This document shows positions 6,322 through 9,265 of a DNA stretch of 9,265 nt, piece after piece. Under the pieces are notes generated by a model. It searched no databases, had not been told where the DNA came from, and saw only the letters and a list, made by a program, of their open reading frames with translations. This DNA comes from Tannerellaceae bacterium. GTDB lineage: Bacteria; Bacteroidota; Bacteroidia; Bacteroidales; Tannerellaceae. Position numbers and translations under genes: made by a program. Where the stretch lies: assembly GCA_031267205.1 (NCBI GenBank), contig JAIRZN010000089.1, forward strand, positions 1 to 9,265, given 5' to 3'. Position 1 is the stretch's first letter. Each line of letters begins with the position of its first letter.

Positions 6322-8085
6322 ATGAGAACACCATCCCTTCAATATCTATACTTGCAAAAGCCACTGACAACAATCCTCGTTATCTGTGCAATCTCCGTCT
6401 TACCGTGGATAGGCTTGGGCGATTACTCAACAAAAGGCGAACCGCGCGAAGCGGCCGTCGCTATCTCAATGCTTGAAAGCGGCAACTGGGTGCTGCCGCA
6501 AGCCTATGCCGACGAATTTGCCTACAAACCGCCAATGGCGCACTGGATGATGGCCGCCTTCTCAATCCCGCAAGGATACGTATCGGAATTTACATCGCGC
6601 CTCCCCTCCGCCCTGGCATATATATTGCTGATCGGGGCCACGCTTCTCTTCTTCGGGCGGAGCCTGAGGTTTCAGGATACTTTCATCGCCGTCCTGCTAC
6701 TGCTTACGTGCATAGAAATACATCGCGCCGGGACGACCGCAAGGGTGGACATGCTGCTCACGGCATTTATCGTCGCGGGATTGTACGCATTATACCGGTG
6801 GGAAGACTGCCGCGAACTGAAAGGCCTCCCCCTTGCCGTTCCGCTGCTATTGGGATGCGCCGCACTGACAAAAGGCCCGGTGGGAATCGTATTGCCGCTC
6901 CTCACCTTCGGCGTCTACCTCCTGGCGCTAAGGAAATACCGCCTGATCATCATATTCAAGGCCCTGGTATACGCCGGCGTCTCCTCAATCTTCCTGCCGC
7001 TGATATGGTACGTGGCGGCGTGGAGGCAGGGCGGCGATGATTTCATGAACGTTATCATGGCCGAAAACTTCGGACGCTTCTTCCATATAACCGCTGCAAA
7101 TGCCAACTATGACCTTGGACATGAGAATGGCGCGTGGTACAATGTGCTGACGCTCATCGCCGGATTTATGCCCTGGACAGCCTTGTACCTCTTCTCCCTG
7201 CCCGGTCTGAAGCCGGGTAAGCCCGTTACGCCGGTTAAAAACCTCCTCAACAAGGCCATCACAGGCTTCCGGTCGATGGAAAAGCTGAGGCAATTCAGCC
7301 TCGTGGCATTAGTCTGCATCCTCGTCTTCTACTCCATACCATTAAGCAAGCGAAGCGTATACCTCATGCCGGCATACCCGTTCATCGCCATCTTCCTGGC
7401 GCAATACACGCTCTACATAACGCAATATATAAGGAGGGCGACCGGCGCCTTTGCCATCTTCCTCGTCTCCGCCGTCTTAGCCATCCTCTCGATTGCAACG
7501 CTGGCGGCGACGAAAGTCATAGACCCCGTCGCCATAGCCGCCTCATTCACAAGCCGCGCCTCAACCTTGCACACCATCGGGATAATAACGGACGCTGTCG
7601 CCTCCCCCGACATCCTGACGGCGCTCATCATAGCAGTAACGCTCGCCGCCATCGTCACCGTATTCTGCCAGATGCGAAGAAAAATAAACCTGAAGATACT
7701 CTACTCCCTCATCTTCCTCGTCTTCGCCATACATCTGGTAATCGACGGCGTCGTCATGCGCGCAATACGCAACGAAGCATCCCCGCGCCCCTTCGCCGAA
7801 CGAATCATAAAGGAATATCCGGTGGACAAAAGCAATGTCTACGTAATGAACAACCCGAAGGAATACGCCAACCTCTACGGCCTCAACTTCTACATGCACA
7901 ACATCTTCCACAATTTCGAAACCGAACGCCCCCAATCGGGATACCTGTTCGTCGCCGAAAGAGACGCCTCCAAAATAACAATCCGCTACGAAGACGCCTA
8001 CACATTCCACCACTTAACATCTTCGGATAAAGAATCGGGAGACCTGAAACAGAAGATCTATTTCTATAAATTCGTCGAAAAATAA
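6322..8085 (+). CDS. ArnT/PMT-like membrane glycosyltransferase (GT83-type)
   Basis: This 587-residue protein has about a dozen predicted membrane segments, a short cytoplasmic N-terminus and a soluble C-terminal domain from about residue 480. Features of the ArnT/PMT superfamily are visible: GEPREA in the first loop (39-44), where the catalytic acid is expected, KPPMAHW (69-75), SRLPSAL (92-98), TARVDMLL (139-146), ALTKGPVG (181-188), ENFGRFF (about 247-253) and SKRSVYLMPAYP (about 341-352). Such GT-C enzymes transfer a sugar from a polyprenyl-phosphate donor to lipid A, another glycan or a protein on the periplasmic face. Donor and acceptor cannot be told from sequence, so naming it arnT would go too far. 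It is the last gene of the rightward run, and no other lipid A modification genes are in the window. Its coding strand is very C-rich, as in glmM. Confidence 0.85.
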   Translation: MRTPSLQYLYLQKPLTTILVICAISVLPWIGLGDYSTKGEPREAAVAISMLESGNWVLPQAYADEFAYKPPMAHWMMAAFSIPQGYVSEFTSRLPSALAYILLIGATLLFFGRSLRFQDTFIAVLLLLTCIEIHRAGTTARVDMLLTAFIVAGLYALYRWEDCRELKGLPLAVPLLLGCAALTKGPVGIVLPLLTFGVYLLALRKYRLIIIFKALVYAGVSSIFLPLIWYVAAWRQGGDDFMNVIMAENFGRFFHITAANANYDLGHENGAWYNVLTLIAGFMPWTALYLFSLPGLKPGKPVTPVKNLLNKAITGFRSMEKLRQFSLVALVCILVFYSIPLSKRSVYLMPAYPFIAIFLAQYTLYITQYIRRATGAFAIFLVSAVLAILSIATLAATKVIDPVAIAASFTSRASTLHTIGIITDAVASPDILTALIIAVTLAAIVTVFCQMRRKINLKILYSLIFLVFAIHLVIDGVVMRAIRNEASPRPFAERIIKEYPVDKSNVYVMNNPKEYANLYGLNFYMHNIFHNFETERPQSGYLFVAERDASKITIRYEDAYTFHHLTSSDKESGDLKQKIYFYKFVEK

Positions 8086-8130
8086 TAGCGATTCCGCATA
8101 AAATTATTTTTTTGATGATAAGTTACATGT

Positions 8131-8176
8131 TGGCGCGGAATTTTTTGTTTGCGCGCCTTCGGCATTGCGTTTTTTT
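8131..8176. repeat. Leader repeat, copy 1, left flank of the array
   Basis: A 46-bp sequence beginning TGGCGCGGAATTTTTT and ending GGCATTGCG plus a T run. It recurs at 9222-9265 with one base change (C/T) and a one-base difference in a T run. It contains two competing inverted repeats: GGCGCG (8132-8137) with CGCGCC (8152-8157), and GCC/GGC (8155-8157 with 8161-8163). It sits 45 bp after the glycosyltransferase stop and immediately before the 42-bp units. Confidence 0.85.
8152..8176 (+). terminator. Possible intrinsic terminator after the glycosyltransferase gene
   Basis: CGCGCC (8152-8157), loop TTC, then GGC, an ATT bulge and GCG (8161-8169) form a short imperfect hairpin followed by seven T residues (8170-8176). 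An alternative wide stem pairs ATTCCGC (8091-8097) with GCGGAAT (8135-8141), again followed by Ts. Either could end the rightward operon. The short bulged stem makes this uncertain, and the element is part of the duplicated leader. Confidence 0.33.
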
Positions 8177-8232
8177 AGGCTTTCTGAAAAATGTTCTTTA
8201 ACCAAATTGGTGTTTTTGGTGTTTTCTGAAAA

Positions 8233-8316
8233 ATCAACTTCCTCAAAAAGGCGTACTCCCGCCGGCGCGGACTTGTAGTCCGTGCCCTGCCGTCCGGTGC
8301 GGGGGCTTTCTGAAAA
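8233..8316. repeat. REP-like cassette, copy 1
   Basis: An 84-bp cassette, exactly two array periods long. It starts ATCAACTTCCTC, a variant of the unit start ATGTTCTTCAAC, and ends like a normal unit in CTTTCTGAAAA. Inside, arms GGCGCGGACT (8264-8273) and AGTCCGTGCC (8277-8286) pair over their full 10 bp (one G-U) around a TGT loop. A second weaker hairpin uses GCCCTGC and GCGGGGGC just downstream. Palindromes of this kind resemble REP elements. Confidence 0.85.
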
Positions 8317-8568
8317 ATGTTCTTTAACCAAATTGGGACGTTTTTAGGGGGTTGAAACATGTTCTTTAACCAATCGACTGCTTTTGGAGCTTTCTGAAAA
8401 ATGTTCTTTAACCAATGGACTGCTTTTGGTTAAATCTGAAACATGTTCTTTAACGAACTTTTTGCTTTTGGGACTTTCTGAAACATGTTCTTTAACAAAT
8501 CGACTGCTTTTGGGGTTTTCTGAAAGATGTTCTTCAACCAAATTGATGTTTTTGGTGTTTTCTGAAAA
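8317..8568. repeat. 42-bp repeat block 2 (six units)
   Basis: Six units of exactly 42 bp lie between cassette 1 and cassette 2. The first (8317) is the most diverged. The unit at 8401 carries the perfect inverted repeat TTTAACCAA / TTGGTTAAA (8407-8415 and 8426-8434). The last unit (8527) ends TTTTTGGTGTTTTCTGAAAA, the same boundary form as the unit before cassette 1. Confidence 0.9.
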
Positions 8569-8651
8569 ATCAACTTCCTCCAAAAGGCGTATTCCCGCTG
8601 GCGCGGACTTGTAGTCCGTGCCCTGCCGTCCGGTGAGGGGCTTTCTGAAAA
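8569..8651. repeat. REP-like cassette, copy 2
   Basis: This 83-bp copy differs from copy 3 by one substitution and one missing G near its end. The palindrome occupies 8600-8622 (arms 8600-8609 and 8613-8622, loop TGT). The single-base loss breaks the 42-bp register and any reading frame through the array. Confidence 0.85.
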
Positions 8652-9070
8652 ATGTTCTTTAACAAAATTGATGCCTTTTGGGCTTTCCGAAAAATGTTCT
8701 TTAACGAATGAATGCTTTTGGAACTTTCCGAATAATGTTCTTTAACCAATGGACTGCTTTTGGTTAAATCCGAATAATGTTCTTTAACCAATCGACTGCT
8801 TTTGGAACTTTCCGAATAATGTTCTTTAACCAATGGACTGCTTTTGGTTAATTCCGAATAATGTTCTTTAACCAATGGAGTGCTTTTGGAACTTTCCGCT
8901 TAATGTTCTTTAACCAATGGACTGCTTTTGGGGTTTTCCGAAAAATGTTCTTCAATAAATCGACTGCTTTTGGTACTTTCTGAAAGATGTTCTTCAATAA
9001 ACCATGTGCTTTTGGAACTTTCTGAAAAATGTTCTTCAACAAACCATGCGCTTTTGGTGTTTTCTGAAAA
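8652..9070. repeat. 42-bp repeat block 3 (ten units)
   Basis: Ten units lie between cassettes 2 and 3; the one at 8694 is 41 bp. Units at 8735, 8777, 8819 and 8861 alternate between a form ending GGTTAAATCC or GGTTAATTCC and a form ending GGAACTTTCC, which makes an 84-bp higher-order dimer. Units at 8735 and 8819 carry perfect inverted repeats (9 and 8 bp). The last unit (9029) again ends in TTTTGGTGTTTTCTGAAAA before the cassette. Confidence 0.9.
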
Positions 9071-9154
9071 ATCAACTTCCTCCAAAAGGCGTATTCCCGC
9101 TGGCGCGGACTTGTAGTCCGTGCCCTGCCGTCCGGTGTGGGGGCTTTCTGAAAA
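9071..9154. repeat. REP-like cassette, copy 3
   Basis: An 84-bp cassette with the palindrome at 9102-9124 (arms 9102-9111 and 9115-9124, loop TGT). It is nearly identical to copy 2 and differs from copy 1 at four positions. After it only the first 13 bases of a repeat unit (9155-9167) remain before the array breaks off. Confidence 0.85.
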
Positions 9155-9221
9155 ATGTTCTTCAACCTGGCGCTACTGAGGTTGGTGGTATTTTTTATTT
9201 TTTCTTGAATTAGGTTTTGGC

Positions 9222-9265
9222 TGGCGCGGAATTTTTGTTTGCGTGCCTTCGGCATTGCGTTTTTT
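9222..9265. repeat. Leader repeat, copy 2 (cut by window edge)
   Basis: A second copy of the 46-bp leader at 8131-8176, starting TGGCGCGGAATTTTT and running to the last base of the window. The preceding 9168-9221 is unique T-rich sequence. In copy 1 the 42-bp units start 15 bp after the leader, so a further array may begin just outside the window. Confidence 0.8.

Larger units (their letters stand above)
8178..9167. repeat. Composite 42-bp tandem repeat array with REP-like cassettes
   Basis: The stretch holds 17 full units plus one truncated unit. Each begins ATGTTCTTYAA, continues through a variable stretch of about eight bases into a TGCTTTTGG-like motif, and ends in TTTYYGAAAA or a variant. 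Unit starts: 8191; 8317, 8359, 8401, 8443, 8485, 8527; 8652, 8694, 8735, 8777, 8819, 8861, 8903, 8945, 8987, 9029; and truncated 9155. Spacing is 42 bp throughout, except that the unit at 8694 is 41 bp. Three cassettes start at 8233, 8569 and 9071 and keep the register at 84, 83 and 84 bp. Frames are open on both strands because 42 is a multiple of three, but the 41- and 83-bp steps shift them, so a protein product is unlikely. Function is unknown. Confidence 0.95.

Noticed and set aside
5694..6476. 260-codon Arg/Ser-rich frame overlapping glmM
   Set aside because: It is a frame-shifted shadow of the well-supported glmM and glycosyltransferase genes, with implausible low-complexity composition.
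8344..8875. Repeat-rich proteins on the minus strand (14-residue repeats)
   Set aside because: Frames exist on both strands simply from the period being a multiple of three, break at the 41- and 83-bp steps, and show mostly non-synonymous variation.
8178..9167. CRISPR array
   Set aside because: Units repeat end to end every 42 bp with only about eight variable bases inside; there are no unique spacers of about 30 bp and no cas gene nearby.

Overview
The window looks like chromosomal DNA from a member of the Bacteroidales. Three things point there. Several start sites have the Bacteroidetes-type promoter element TAnnTTTG, in two cases with an upstream TTTG/TTG. Most genes lack a clear Shine-Dalgarno sequence. 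The gene content (purH followed by mreB and mreC, and a DHH phosphoesterase next to a DUF4827-type lipoprotein) is familiar from that order. A Tannerellaceae/Porphyromonadaceae-like genome is possible, but I cannot fix the genus from sequence alone.

Left part (1-2682, minus strand): purH, mreB and the first codons of mreC form a tight leftward operon with gaps of 21 and 4 nt. A consensus Bacteroidetes promoter lies just upstream of purH. Purine synthesis and the rod-shape (elongasome) genes therefore seem to share one transcript.

Middle (2683-3215): a 0.5-kb divergent intergenic region. On the minus strand it holds a good promoter followed about 75 nt later by a strong intrinsic terminator with no gene between them, which makes a candidate small RNA. 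A rightward -7 box sits just before the DHH gene.

Right coding part (3216-8085, plus strand): a DHH/DHHA1 phosphoesterase (NrnA-like), a DUF4827-type lipoprotein, a phosphoglucosamine/phosphomannomutase (GlmM-like) and an ArnT/PMT-type membrane glycosyltransferase. All face the same way with gaps of 18-52 nt, so they are probably co-transcribed at least in part. Their common theme is envelope and nucleotide metabolism: GlmM feeds UDP-GlcNAc synthesis for peptidoglycan and LPS, and the last enzyme would move a sugar from a polyprenyl carrier to an envelope acceptor.

Right end (8086-9265): no believable gene. It holds a striking array of 42-bp tandem repeats (17 full units plus one truncated) interrupted by three 83-84 bp cassettes that carry a REP-like palindrome. 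A 44-46 bp leader sequence occurs at both ends of the array, and its second copy is cut by the window edge, so the array probably continues. Some units contain a perfect 9-bp inverted repeat, and the 42-bp period equals about four helical turns. This array is the most unusual element in the window; its function is unknown.
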